Source of the DNA: Streptomyces cyaneus
GTDB lineage: Bacteria; Actinomycetota; Actinomycetes; Streptomycetales; Streptomycetaceae
NCBI RefSeq assembly: GCF_004028635.1
Contig: NZ_RQJW01000008.1
Span: 1-64,000 of the forward strand
DNA: 64,000 nt
Reading direction: 5' to 3'
Positions 34,412 to 44,900 of this stretch are shown piece by piece; the stretch's first letter is position 1; each line of letters starts with the position of its first letter. The notes below the pieces were generated by a model. It did not search any database. It saw only the letters and a program-made list of their open reading frames with translations, and was not told the origin of the DNA. The translations under genes and the position numbers were made by a program.

Positions 34412-36097
34412 TCAGGCATCGATGATGACGGGGATGATGAGGGGCTTGCGGCGGTGCGTGCGGAACGCCCAGTTCGCCACGGCGCGGGCGACGAGTTGTT
34501 CGAGTTGGTGCGCGTCTCCGACGCCTTCTTCGGCCGCGGTGGCCAGGGTCTTCTCGATGACGGGGATGACCGGCTCGAAGGTGGTGTCGTCGTGGACGAA
34601 GCCGCGGGCCAGGAAGTCCGGGGCCTCCGCGAGGGCGCCGGTGTCCGCGTCGACGATCGCCACCACCGTGACCACGCCTTCGGCTGCGAGGGTGAGGCGG
34701 TCCTTGAGGGACGCTTCGGTGGCGCCGCCGACTTCCATGCCGTCCACATAGACGTTGCCGGCGGGGACCTTGCCGGTGATGGACACGCGCCCGTCGACGA
34801 GGTCGACGACGACGCCGTCCTCGGCGATGACGACCCGCTCGGGGTCGACGCCGGTACGGATGGCGAGGTCGCCGTTGGCCCGCAGGTGGCGCCATTCGCC
34901 GTGCACGGGCATGACGTTGCGGGGTTTGACGATGTTGTAGCAGTAGACGAGTTCGCCGGCGCTGGCGTGCCCGGAGACGTGCACCTTGGCGTTGCCCTTG
35001 TGGACCACGTGGGCGCCCCACCGGGTGAGTCCGTTGATCACCCGGTAGATGGCGTTCTCGTTGCCTGGGATGAGGGAGCTGGCGAGCAGGACGGTGTCGC
35101 CCTTGCCGATGCGGATCACGTGGTCGCGGTTGGCCATCCGGGACAGCGCGGCCATCGGTTCGCCCTGGGAGCCGGTGCACACCAGAGTGATCTTGTGGTC
35201 CGGGAGCTTCTCCAGCTCCTTCGGGCTCACGACCAGACCGGAGGGGACCTTCAGATAGCCCAGGTCGCGGGCGATACCCATGTTGCGGACCATGGAGCGG
35301 CCTACGAAGGCGACCTTGCGGCCGTGTTGGTGGGCGGCGTCCAGGACCTGCTGGATGCGGTGCACGTGGCTGGCGAAGCTGGAGACGATGACCCGGCGCG
35401 GGGCGGTGCGCATCACCTGCTCGATCGCCGGGTTCAGCTCACGCTCGGAGGTGGTGAAGCCGGGGACCTCGGCGTTGGTGGAGTCGGTGAGGAACAGGTC
35501 CACGCCCTCCTCACCGAGGCGGGCGAAGGCGCGCAGATCGGTGATGCGGTCGTCGAGAGGGAACTGGTCCATCTTGAAGTCGCCGGTGTGCAGCACCATC
35601 CCGGCGCCGGTGCGGATCGCGACCGCGAGGCCGTCCGGGATGGAGTGGTTGACCGCCACGAACTCGCAGTCGAAGGGCCCGAAGCCGCGCCGGTCGCCCT
35701 CCCGCACCCGCACCGTGCGCGGCCGGATGCCGTGTTCCTTGAGCTTGGCCTCCAGGAACGCCAGCGTCAGCTTGGAGCCGACGACGGGAATGTCGGACCG
35801 CTCGCGCAGCAGGTACGGCACGCCGCCGATATGGTCCTCGTGGCCGTGGGTGAGCACCACGGCCACGATGTCGTCGAGCCGGTCCCGGATCGAGGTGAAG
35901 TCCGGCAGGATCACGTCCACGCCGGGCTGGGTCTCCTCGGGGAACAGCACGCCGCAGTCGACGATGAGCAGCTTGCCGGCGTACTCGAAGACGGTCATGT
36001 TGCGGCCGATCTCACCCAGGCCGCCCAGAGCGACGACCCGCAACCCTCCTGGGGGCAGGGGCGGAGCGGCTTTGAGGTCGGGGTGCGGATGACTCAT
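34412..36097 (-). CDS. Ribonuclease J
   Basis: This 561-residue metallo-beta-lactamase/beta-CASP ribonuclease has both endonuclease and 5'-3' exonuclease activity in RNA processing. The metal site THGHEDHIGG lies at residues 83-92 (His84, His86, Asp88, His89), with further ligands in NHSIPDG, HTGDFKMD and the late SGHASAGEL. The beta-CASP region and the C-terminal domain are complete. In Streptomyces the main copy normally follows dapA. Here there is no dapA, the upstream side is an IS110 scrap and the downstream gene is unrelated, so this may be a second copy. Confidence 0.93.
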   Translation of the reverse strand: MSHPHPDLKAAPPLPPGGLRVVALGGLGEIGRNMTVFEYAGKLLIVDCGVLFPEETQPGVDVILPDFTSIRDRLDDIVAVVLTHGHEDHIGGVPYLLRERSDIPVVGSKLTLAFLEAKLKEHGIRPRTVRVREGDRRGFGPFDCEFVAVNHSIPDGLAVAIRTGAGMVLHTGDFKMDQFPLDDRITDLRAFARLGEEGVDLFLTDSTNAEVPGFTTSERELNPAIEQVMRTAPRRVIVSSFASHVHRIQQVLDAAHQHGRKVAFVGRSMVRNMGIARDLGYLKVPSGLVVSPKELEKLPDHKITLVCTGSQGEPMAALSRMANRDHVIRIGKGDTVLLASSLIPGNENAIYRVINGLTRWGAHVVHKGNAKVHVSGHASAGELVYCYNIVKPRNVMPVHGEWRHLRANGDLAIRTGVDPERVVIAEDGVVVDLVDGRVSITGKVPAGNVYVDGMEVGGATEASLKDRLTLAAEGVVTVVAIVDADTGALAEAPDFLARGFVHDDTTFEPVIPVIEKTLATAAEEGVGDAHQLEQLVARAVANWAFRTHRRKPLIIPVIIDA

Positions 36098-36289
36098 GTC
36101 TTGACGTTACCCGGAGAACGGGACGGAGTGATCCACTGCCTGCGTGATCTCTTCTTCCTGACGGAGCGGGACATGCGCAGCGGGTGCCCCGGGACGATCG
36201 GATCACGCCGGCGGACGGCCCGGGCATCGACCGCCGGCCAGGGATGGTGCGTTGCTGGTACCGGGCCGTCCGGGTGTGTTTCCTGCGCC

Positions 36290-36474
36290 GCCCTGCATCG
36301 GATCGTGCAGAGTCGCCTGCGCTTCGACCCGCGCGTCCAGGTCTATTACGAACGCCGCATCAAGGAGGGAAGGAGGGCAAGGCCCGAGGTGAAATCGCTC
36401 GATGCCTCAAACGTTACGTCGCCCGAGAGAGCTTTCACCTGATCCAGCCCGTTTCCTCACAGCCCCCGGCATAG
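36290..36474 (+). pseudogene. IS110-family transposase C-terminal scrap
   Basis: One frame encodes ALHRIVQSRLRFDPRVQVYY followed by ERRIKEG. After a one-base shift another encodes GEIARCLKRYVARESFHLIQ. Together these are the C-terminal end of IS110-type transposases. It abuts the truncated amidase relic. A longer relative lies at 58.2-59.0 kb. Confidence 0.75.
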
Positions 36475-36489
36475 GGGCTGTGAGGCAGG

Positions 36490-37141
36490 CGTAGATGCCC
36501 CGCACGACCGACGCCGAGTCGGTGGGTGCCGCCGTGGCCGTGGGGTCGGTCGGCGTGGGGGACGTGGCGCTCTGGGCGTCCGTCGGCGTTGCGGTCGTAC
36601 CGTCGGCGGGTGTCGTGGAACGGGTGGGCGTGGCTGCCGGGCTGCTCTCCTCGGCGACGAACGCTGCCGGCTCGGTCGCCTTCGTCTCGGCGTCGGTCAC
36701 CACGCCCGGGTCGACCAGGTCGGCCTCGAGCCCGTTGGGCAGTGCGCCCGTGGTGCCGTCCTCGTGGACGACCTGGACCTGAACGCCGTCGGAGGGACCG
36801 ACCCACAGCGGCTCGGACGCGCCGCGCATCCCGGCCTCGGGATCCTCCGGCGGGTCGATGTTCACTTCGAGGTTCTGCCAGGCGCCCCACTCGCCGCTCG
36901 CCAGACCGCGGGTACGCACCTGCGCCGTGCCGTCGAGCCGCTTGACGGCCCCCGTCCAGGAGACACCGACCAGCGAGAACTGCTCGGTGTCCGTGCGCGG
37001 CAGCTCCCGCTTGCCGCCCGCGGTCTCCTTCAGCGTGAGGTGGTAGACCTCTACAGGCCGCTTGGCTCGGTCCTGCGCACCCGGGTCGCCCGACGGGCCG
37101 GCGACCGCATAGGTCACCACGCCCCCGGGCCCCCAGGACAA
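36490..37141 (-). pseudogene. Peptidoglycan-recognition amidase relic, catalytic domain lost
   Basis: The minus strand encodes VEVYHLTLKETAGGKRELPR, then WTGAVKRLDGTAQVRTRGLA and VHEDGTTGALPNGLEADLVD followed by a Thr/Pro linker. This is the non-catalytic N-terminal half of Streptomyces secreted N-acetylmuramoyl-L-alanine amidases (PGRP type). No signal peptide precedes it, and the amidase domain that should follow the linker is replaced by IS110 sequence. It was probably broken by that insertion. Confidence 0.65.
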
Positions 37142-37252
37142 CCGACACAGCAGGTGATCCGCCCTACCAGCGCGCTGTGACTGGGAGACATCACACAGTT
37201 CGAGATCTCGGTGACGTAGATCACCCCGTTGCCGACGTCGGACCGGCGATGC

Positions 37253-38197
37253 TCAGCCGATGGCGATGCGGGGGTGGGCCGAGGGGGTGATCCAGCTCAT
37301 GATGCGGTCCATGGTGGCCCGGGGCACGGAGACGCAGCCGGCGGTGGCGCCGTTGCCGTTGACGTGGAGGAAGATGCCGGCGCCGCGGCCGGGGGTGGCG
37401 GGCCAGCGGTTGAAGTTGATGACGAGGGCCCTGGCGTACTGGGTGGGGTAGTTGATGAGGTGCTCGCTGCCGCGGTCGCCGGACTCGGTGAGCGGGAAGT
37501 CCGCTCCCGCTTCGCCGTGCATGGAGTTGTAGAACTTCGACTCGGGGTCCTGCACCCACCAGTCGTCGTCGGTGACCACGTGATACGGCATCGCGGTGCC
37601 GCCCGCCACGTGGCCGAACCCCTCCGTGATGGTGTAGGTGCCGGTGGGGGTGGTGTAGGTGCTCTGCCGGCGGGTCGCCCCGTCCGTCACGCCGTTGGAG
37701 CCGACCCGGCCCGCGCTCGTGCTGAACTGAGCCTTCCAGCCTGAGGACCCCTTGGCCCAGGCGGTGACGGTGGCGTAGGAGCCGCTGGCCTTGACGGTGA
37801 TCAGCTGGGTGGCGTCGCCCACCTCGACCGGCACCGGGAAGTCGGGCGCGGCGGGGGCCTGGGCTGCGGATCCCGTATCGCCGGAGCCCGACCCCGATCC
37901 CGTGGCGCTCGCGGACTGTCCGGTCCCCTTCGCATCGCCGGCCGATGTGGAGGCGGATGCCGAGGGCGAGGTGGATGCGTCGCCGGAGGCGGAGGGGCTG
38001 GCGGAGGGGGAGCCGGAGGCGCTGGGTGACGCGCTGCCGGTGACGGCGTCGGCAGTGGGGTCCTGCGGTGACTGCGGCACCTCGACCGAGTCGGAGGCCG
38101 CGGTCTGTCGGGCGTCCTGCCCGCCGCACGCGGAGATCACCGTGAGGGTGCTGAGCATTGCGGCGGTGATCAGAGCCTTCCGGGGAAGGGCGTGCAC
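37253..38197 (-). CDS. L,D-transpeptidase-like lipoprotein
   Basis: This 314-residue exported protein has a lipoprotein signal with the lipobox VISAC (lipidated Cys24), then a 100-residue Ser/Ala/Thr-rich linker and a YkuD-like domain from about residue 125. The end holds the catalytic pair, His278 in IFLHVNGNG and Cys288 in TAGCVSVP. Such enzymes form 3-3 peptidoglycan crosslinks or attach proteins to the wall. Followed upstream on the same strand by an MmpS-like gene, with which it may be co-transcribed. Confidence 0.9.
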   Translation of the reverse strand: MHALPRKALITAAMLSTLTVISACGGQDARQTAASDSVEVPQSPQDPTADAVTGSASPSASGSPSASPSASGDASTSPSASASTSAGDAKGTGQSASATGSGSGSGDTGSAAQAPAAPDFPVPVEVGDATQLITVKASGSYATVTAWAKGSSGWKAQFSTSAGRVGSNGVTDGATRRQSTYTTPTGTYTITEGFGHVAGGTAMPYHVVTDDDWWVQDPESKFYNSMHGEAGADFPLTESGDRGSEHLINYPTQYARALVINFNRWPATPGRGAGIFLHVNGNGATAGCVSVPRATMDRIMSWITPSAHPRIAIG

Positions 38198-38227
38198 AGG
38201 GAACTCCTTGGGAGGGGAAGGGCGAGC

Positions 38228-38692
38228 TCAGCTCGCGGTCGCGGGTGTGGTGGGCAGGGCGCCGGTGCAGGTGGCGCGGCCGAACGTGCCGCTGGCGGTG
38301 GCGCTTTGGACGTAGCGGCCGCGGATCGCGAGGGTGCAGCGGGCCTGACCGCCGTTCTCACCGAGGGTGATGCTGACGGTCGGGTCCTGACCGAGGGGGA
38401 CGTTGACGGTCTTGCGCCAGGGCAGGGCGGCGGCTTTGACGACGGTGGCCTTTCCGGCCTCGCTGCGGGCCTGGAAGGTGATGTCCGCGGTGCCTTGGCC
38501 GGACACCTCGTAGGTGACCGAGGCGGTGGGGGTACTGCGCTCCGGCTTACCGTCGCTCCCGCCGGTGCCCGCGACGCCGTACACCACGAGTCCTGCGCAG
38601 GCGGCCAGCGCCGCGCCCGCCACGATCAGACCCGACCGGTCCGCGTGCCGGAAAAGTGACGGCGTCGCGGATTCCCGTGTGTTGTCGGCCAT
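38228..38692 (-). CDS. MmpS-like membrane-anchored protein
   Basis: This 154-residue protein has a cytosolic N-terminus, one helix (about residues 21-42, LIVAGAALAACAGLVVYGVA) and an extracytoplasmic beta-sandwich domain (VTYEVSGQGTADITFQARSE, then LPWRKTVNVPLGQDPTVSI) like mycobacterial MmpS accessory proteins. Two Cys near the end could pair. It is 30 bp upstream of the L,D-transpeptidase gene and divergent from the giant RHS gene. A GAGGGGGG site precedes ATG 38692. Confidence 0.8.
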   Translation of the reverse strand: MADNTRESATPSLFRHADRSGLIVAGAALAACAGLVVYGVAGTGGSDGKPERSTPTASVTYEVSGQGTADITFQARSEAGKATVVKAAALPWRKTVNVPLGQDPTVSITLGENGGQARCTLAIRGRYVQSATASGTFGRATCTGALPTTPATAS

Positions 38693-38833
38693 GAATTATC
38701 CCCCCTCGAAATGGGACTGCTCAAAGATGAACCCGGCGGGTTATACCCGATGCCGTTCGCCGACAGCAAGCGAAGGGGAAAATCGGACATTCGGCGACCT
38801 GTTTAATGTCGATCGTCCTCAATGTCCGAACGC

Positions 38834-38863
38834 TTGACATTGCGTCACCGGAATGATTAGAAA
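38834..38863 (+). promoter_or_regulatory. Candidate promoter of the RHS toxin gene
   Basis: TTGACA at 38834-38839 is followed after 18 bases by TAGAAA at 38858-38863, a good fit to the vegetative consensus, 92 bases before the chosen GTG start. A CCGGA/TCCGG inverted repeat brackets the -10. Confidence 0.55.
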
Positions 38864-38954
38864 TCCGGCGCCCCTGCCTATGAGCTCGTTTCTCATGGGC
38901 GCGGGTTAATTTCGGCGGCATGTTTATGCCATGACGCACGAGGAAAGGTTTGGC

Positions 38955-41900
38955 GTGAAACCCAGACTGGGCAGGCTGATAGCGTGTCTGGTGGTAGCCG
39001 CGGTGACGAGCACCGCGTTGCCCCAGGTCGCGTACGCGGCGCCCGCTGATGACGGTGATGACAAGGGGATTGTCGACACCGTCAAGAGCTGGTTCGCGGA
39101 TGACGATGACGATAGCGGGGAATTGGCCGAGCCGCCGTCGCATGACGAGTTGGAAATGGCCGACCGGCAGAAGCTGCCGAAGGGCAAGGCCGCTCCGAAG
39201 GCGAAGCGGGTCAAGGAGCTGAAGGGCCGGCGCACGGCGAGTGCGCGGTTCTGGCAGCTGTCGGACGGCCGGGTGGAGGCGGAGCTGTCGGCGGTGCCGA
39301 CGTCGTACCGCTCGGGGTCGGGCAAGAAGGCTTCCTGGAAATCCATCGACACCGCCGTGCGTGGTACGAAGGCGAAGGGTTTTGAGTTCGCCAACACCAC
39401 GAACAACGGGCGGTCCTGGTTCGGTGATGACGCCGACCGGCTGGTGCGTTTCGCGTCGCCGAGCGGCCGTTCGGTCACCCTCGGTCTCGACGGTGTGAGG
39501 GACGAGGACCTCAAGCCGACGGCCAAGGGCTCCACGGTCACATACGAGGATGTGGTGCACGGCGCGGACATCGAGTACGCCGTCGGCCCCGGCCGGGTGA
39601 AGGAGAACATCACCCTGGCCGAACGCCCCGACGCGCCTGTGAAGTTCACGTTCACGCTGGATGCGGACGGTCTGACCCCGAAGGCGCGCAAGGACGGCTC
39701 GATCGCGCTGTTCGGCGAGTTGCCGCACACGCCGGAGCTGGTGATCCCGGCTCCGTACATGACGGACGCGAAGAAGGCGGAGAAGTCCGTCTTCGGTAGG
39801 ACCTACAGCACCAAGGTCACCCAGAAGCTCACCAAGGACGGCGACTCCTGGAAGCTCACCGTCACGCCGGACGCGAAGTGGCTGGCGTCGAAGGAGCGGC
39901 AGTACCCGGTGGTGATCGATCCGACGATCACGATCGCGCCGTCGCCGACCGACTCGCAGGACACTATGGTCCTGTCGGATCAGCCGTCGGCGAACTTCAA
40001 CACGACCTGGAAGCTGTCGGCGGGCAAGACCGACACGGGTACCTCCCGGTCGTTGATCAAGTTCCCGCTGAGCGAGATCCCGTCGGGCACGCAGATCGAC
40101 ACCGCGCGCCTGGAGATGTACTTCGACCAGGCGCATACGACCAATGCCAACGACGTGACCATCGGCGCCTACCGGGCCACCGGCACCTGGGACGAGCTGT
40201 CGGCGACCTGGGACAAGACCAGTGCGCTGGTGGGCGAGTTGTCCGGCACGAGTGTGCAGGTGGACGACGGGGACGCCGGGACGACGGCGGCGGTCGGCTC
40301 GTGGAAGCCGGGGTCGCAGACGTACGGGATCGACGGCGACTACCTGTACAACAAGGACTCGATCACCACTGACACCTACACCTGGCAGCCGGAGATCCCG
40401 GAGACGGCCTCCTACCGGGTGGACGCGCACTATGTGACGGCCTCGGACCGCTCCACGGCGGCCCCTTACACGGTGACCGGTCAGGACGGAACGGCCACCT
40501 ACACCGTGGACCAGACGGCCGGTTCGGGTGGGGTGTGGGCCTCCCTCAACGGCGGCTCGCAGATCGACTTCGCCAAGGGCACGGCCGGCAAGGTCGTCCT
40601 GGGGGACACCGACAGCTCGACGGCGGTGATCGCGGACGCGGTGCGCTGGGTGAACCCGGCGTCGATCGTGAAGAACACCGGCGAGTACAACCAGTGGCAC
40701 AAGTTCCCGGTCACGGACACGGTGCAGCAGTGGCTGGACGGTACGGCCACCAACCACGGCTTCGTACTGAAGGCGACCAACGAGTCCACCACCCCGACCG
40801 GCGGCCCGCGCTATGAGGCCGGCGACGGCGACTACGGCGGCGAGACCTCCACGATCCCGCGGCTGACGGTCACCTACGGCAAGGTCGGCACGGCCCTGAA
40901 CTCGCCGACGGTGATCCACGGCACGGGCCCGGAACTGTCGTGGAAGACGTACTCCAACACCACCGGTGACAGTGGTCTGGACATCGCGGAGTACCAGCTG
41001 CACCGCTCCACGCAGCAGGCGTTCACGCCCTCGGCCGCGACGCTCGTCGCGCCGATCGACAAGGCGGCCACCAGCTACACGGACACCACCGCGACACCGA
41101 CCCCGGACTCCTCGGCGAACGAGATCGGCCGCTCGTACTACTACCAGCTGGCGGTGAAGACCAAGAGCGGCGAGCTGCTCGGCTCACCGACCCGCATCGT
41201 CGGCGTGCCGAAGGCGGGCCGCACGATGCGCCTGATCCAGGGCACGTCGGGGGTGACGGACACGACCCTGTCGTCCGCGCAGCCGACCACCAACCAGGAC
41301 GCCATCCAGTCCTTCGGCGTGGGCCAGAAGTGGCTGAGCGTGGGCAACAACTCCGCCACGTACGGCAAGACCCGCGCGGCGATGAAGTTCGCCACCTCCG
41401 ACATTCCGACCACGGCCACGGTGCTGGAGTCGCGGCTGTTCATGTGGGGCGCGGAGACCACCACCGGCACGAACGGTGCGATCTACGAACTGCACGGTCT
41501 GACCAGGGACTTCGCCGAAACCACCGCCACCTGGAACAACGCCAACTCCACCACCGCGTGGACGACACCGGGCGGTGACTACTCGGCGACCGTGTCGGAC
41601 ACCGTCGCGCAGGTCTCGGAGGTGGGCCGCCACTGGTGGGACGCCACCTCTCTCGCCCAGGGCTGGATCAAGACACCGACCAGCAACAAGGGCGCGATGG
41701 TCAGGCTGAAGGACGAATCCGCCACCGGCCCGCAGGAACGCACCCTGTTCCTGGCCTCGGAGGCATCCGACTACCAGCTCGGCCCGCTGCTGCGAGTGAT
41801 CTACGTCGACTCCACCACCGAGGACACCTACTACGCGCCGCAGACGCCGGCCAGGATGACGCCGAACTCCACCTACACGGTGGACTTCACGGTCACCAAC

Positions 41901-44900
41901 ACCACGTCCAGTGCATGGGCGAGCGGTGAGCGGCAGCTGTCGTACACCTGGAAGCTGCCGGACGGTACGGACGTGACGACCGGCGGCAACCAGCTGTCGA
42001 CGGCGATACCGGCCCTGTCGCCCGGCCAGTCGGCGACGATCCAGGCGCAGGTCAAGACGCCGATCAACTCCGACTCGGGCAGCAAGCGCACCGAGTACGT
42101 GCTCGGCTGGGACATCAAGAAGGTCTCCGACGGCAGCTGGCTGTCGGCCGGGACCGGCGGCATCGCGACGCTGAAGCAGAACGTGGCGGTGGAGGACCCC
42201 ACCTCCAACACGCTCGGCCTGGAGAAGTTCTACTCCTACACCGGCAAGAACACCGGGGCCGGTTCGACGGTGATGAACAACCTGGCGTCGGGCAACAGCG
42301 TGTGGTCGTACAACGCGTTCACCAACCCCGGCCGCGGCCTGACCACGTTCGCCCGGTTCGCGTACAACTCGCTGGACACCTCCGACACCGTGTCGGGTGC
42401 GGGCTGGTCGGCGCAGCTGGCCGGGCCCATCCGGCTGGGTGCCCCACTGGAATTCCACCCGAAGCCGAACGCCAACGCCACGCAGATCCGTCTGCCGGAC
42501 GGTGACGGCACGACGCACGTCTTCACCAAGCAGGCCGACGGCACGTGGAAGGCCCCGGCGGGTGTCCACTACCGCATCACGATGAAGACGGGTCTGGACT
42601 GCACCCCGAACAAGGACCCGGTGCCGGACGCGTGGACACTCCTGCGCCCGGACGGCACGCGCTTCTTCTTCGGCTGCGACGGCTATCTGACGTCCGTCGT
42701 CGACAAGAACGGCAACACGCAGACGTACACGTACGAGGAACGCAAGTCCAACAACAAGCCGACCAAGTTCCTCACGTACATCACCGACCCGGCCGGCAGG
42801 CAGTCCCTGCGGGTCGAGTACTACAAGAAGGGCGACGCTTCGTACGACTACATCGACGACACGGGCGCCAAGGTCACGGGTTCGAACCTGACGAACTCGA
42901 AGATCTACGACCACGTCAAGTCGATCACGGACATCTCCGGGTCCGTCTCGAGCCTGCCGGTCCGCAAGATCTCCTTCTTCTACACGACGAAGGGTCTGCT
43001 CGGCCGGTTCACCGACGGTGACGGCTCCAGCCAGCCGAAGGTGTTCAAGTTCACCTACGACGCCACTCAGGGCAACAAGAACGTCAAGCTGGTCAAGGCC
43101 ACCGACCCGCGCGGCAACGCCACCGACCTGGCGTACTACGCGCCGCAGGCCGGCGACGACCCGAAGTACCACTGGTGGACCAAGACCATCAACGACCGCC
43201 TCGACGGTGACACGGGCTTCGCATACGCGGCGAACACCACGAACACCAAGTTCACCGACACCACCGTCACCGACGCCGAGACGCACGCCACGAAGTACGT
43301 GACCGACGACTTCGCCCGTCCGGTCCAGACGACCAACGCCAAGTCCCAGAGCACCAAGATGAGCTGGGACGCCGACAACAACGTCACGTACCTGGAGGAG
43401 GACAACGGGGCGAAGACCGCGTACTGCTACGACCAGAAGACCGGCTACCCGCTCTGGCAGCGCGACGCGGAGAACAACAAGTCGGGTGTCCCGGACCAGA
43501 CGACCGCCTGTGTGTCGGACACCTCCAAGTGGCCGGCCAACGCCGCGAAGTACGAGTACCAGACCCGCGCCGACGGCTTCTCGGCGGACCTGTTCCGCAA
43601 GACGTCTCCCGAGGGCCGCGCCTGGCAGTTCGGCTATGACACCTTCGGCAACCTGAAGACGGTCACCGACCCCAAGGGTGTCGCGACGACTTCGGTTCCG
43701 GACGACTACACGACGAAGTACGAGTACGACTCCTACGGGCAGCTGACCAAGGCGACGGACGCCAACGGTAACGCGACGACCAACAGTGGCTTCGGGCCGA
43801 GCGGTTACCCGACGACGATCACGGACGCTCTCCAGAGGTCGACATCGTTCGAGTACGACGAGCGCGGCCAGGTGACCAAGGTCATCGACGCCAACCAGAA
43901 GGCGAGCACGCAGACGTACGACACGTTTGGCCGTCCGCTGGTCAACGTGGTGCCGAAGGACCAGGATGCCGGCGTCCTGATCACGACCCCGGCGCCGGTG
44001 TACGACGAGAACGACAACGTCACCAAGTCGACAGCGCCGAACGGTGCAGTGTCCACGGCGGTGTATGACAACGCGGACCAAATCACGTCGGCGACGGCGC
44101 CGGCGAACAACCAGACCACCCCGCGTACCACGACGTACACCTACGACAAGGTCGGCAACCCCAAGACAACAACGGAGCCCAAGGGCACGGCGACCACGGC
44201 GGACACGACCGACTACATCACGACGAACCACTACGACGAGATCTACCAGCTCGCTTCCGCGGTGAACGCGAAGGGCGACAAGGTCTCGTACGAGTACGAC
44301 AACGTCGGCAACGTCACCAAGGTCATCGACCCGAAGAAGAACGCGACGACCGACACGACCGACTACACGACCAGGACGGACTACGACCTCAATCACCGGG
44401 CCACGGTCGTCACCGATGCGGCCGGCAAGACCACCAAGCGGGGCTACGACAAGGACTCGCTGGTCACGTCGGCCACGGACGCGGAGAACAACACCACGCT
44501 CATCACCTACGACGAGCGCGGCAAGCAGACCGAGGTCAAGGTCCCGCACGACGGCACGACGTCGATCACGTACCGTACGACGAAGTACGAGTACGACCAG
44601 GTCGGCAACACCACCAAGGTGATCAGCCCGCGTGCGGTCGCAGCCGGTACGACCACCGCGTTCACCGCCCGTACCGAGTACGACGCGCTGAACCGTCCGG
44701 TCAAGCAGTACCAGCCGTACGATCCGGCGGACAGCCGCTACAACAACCCCAACGTCTACACGGAGACCACCTACGACAAGGTGGGCCGGGTCGCGAAGAC
44801 CTCGCTGCCGCCGTCGCAGGGCGAGACAGTCCGCAACGACACGACCTACGGCTACTTCGACAACGGCTGGGCGAGGTCATCCACGGATCCGTGGGACATC

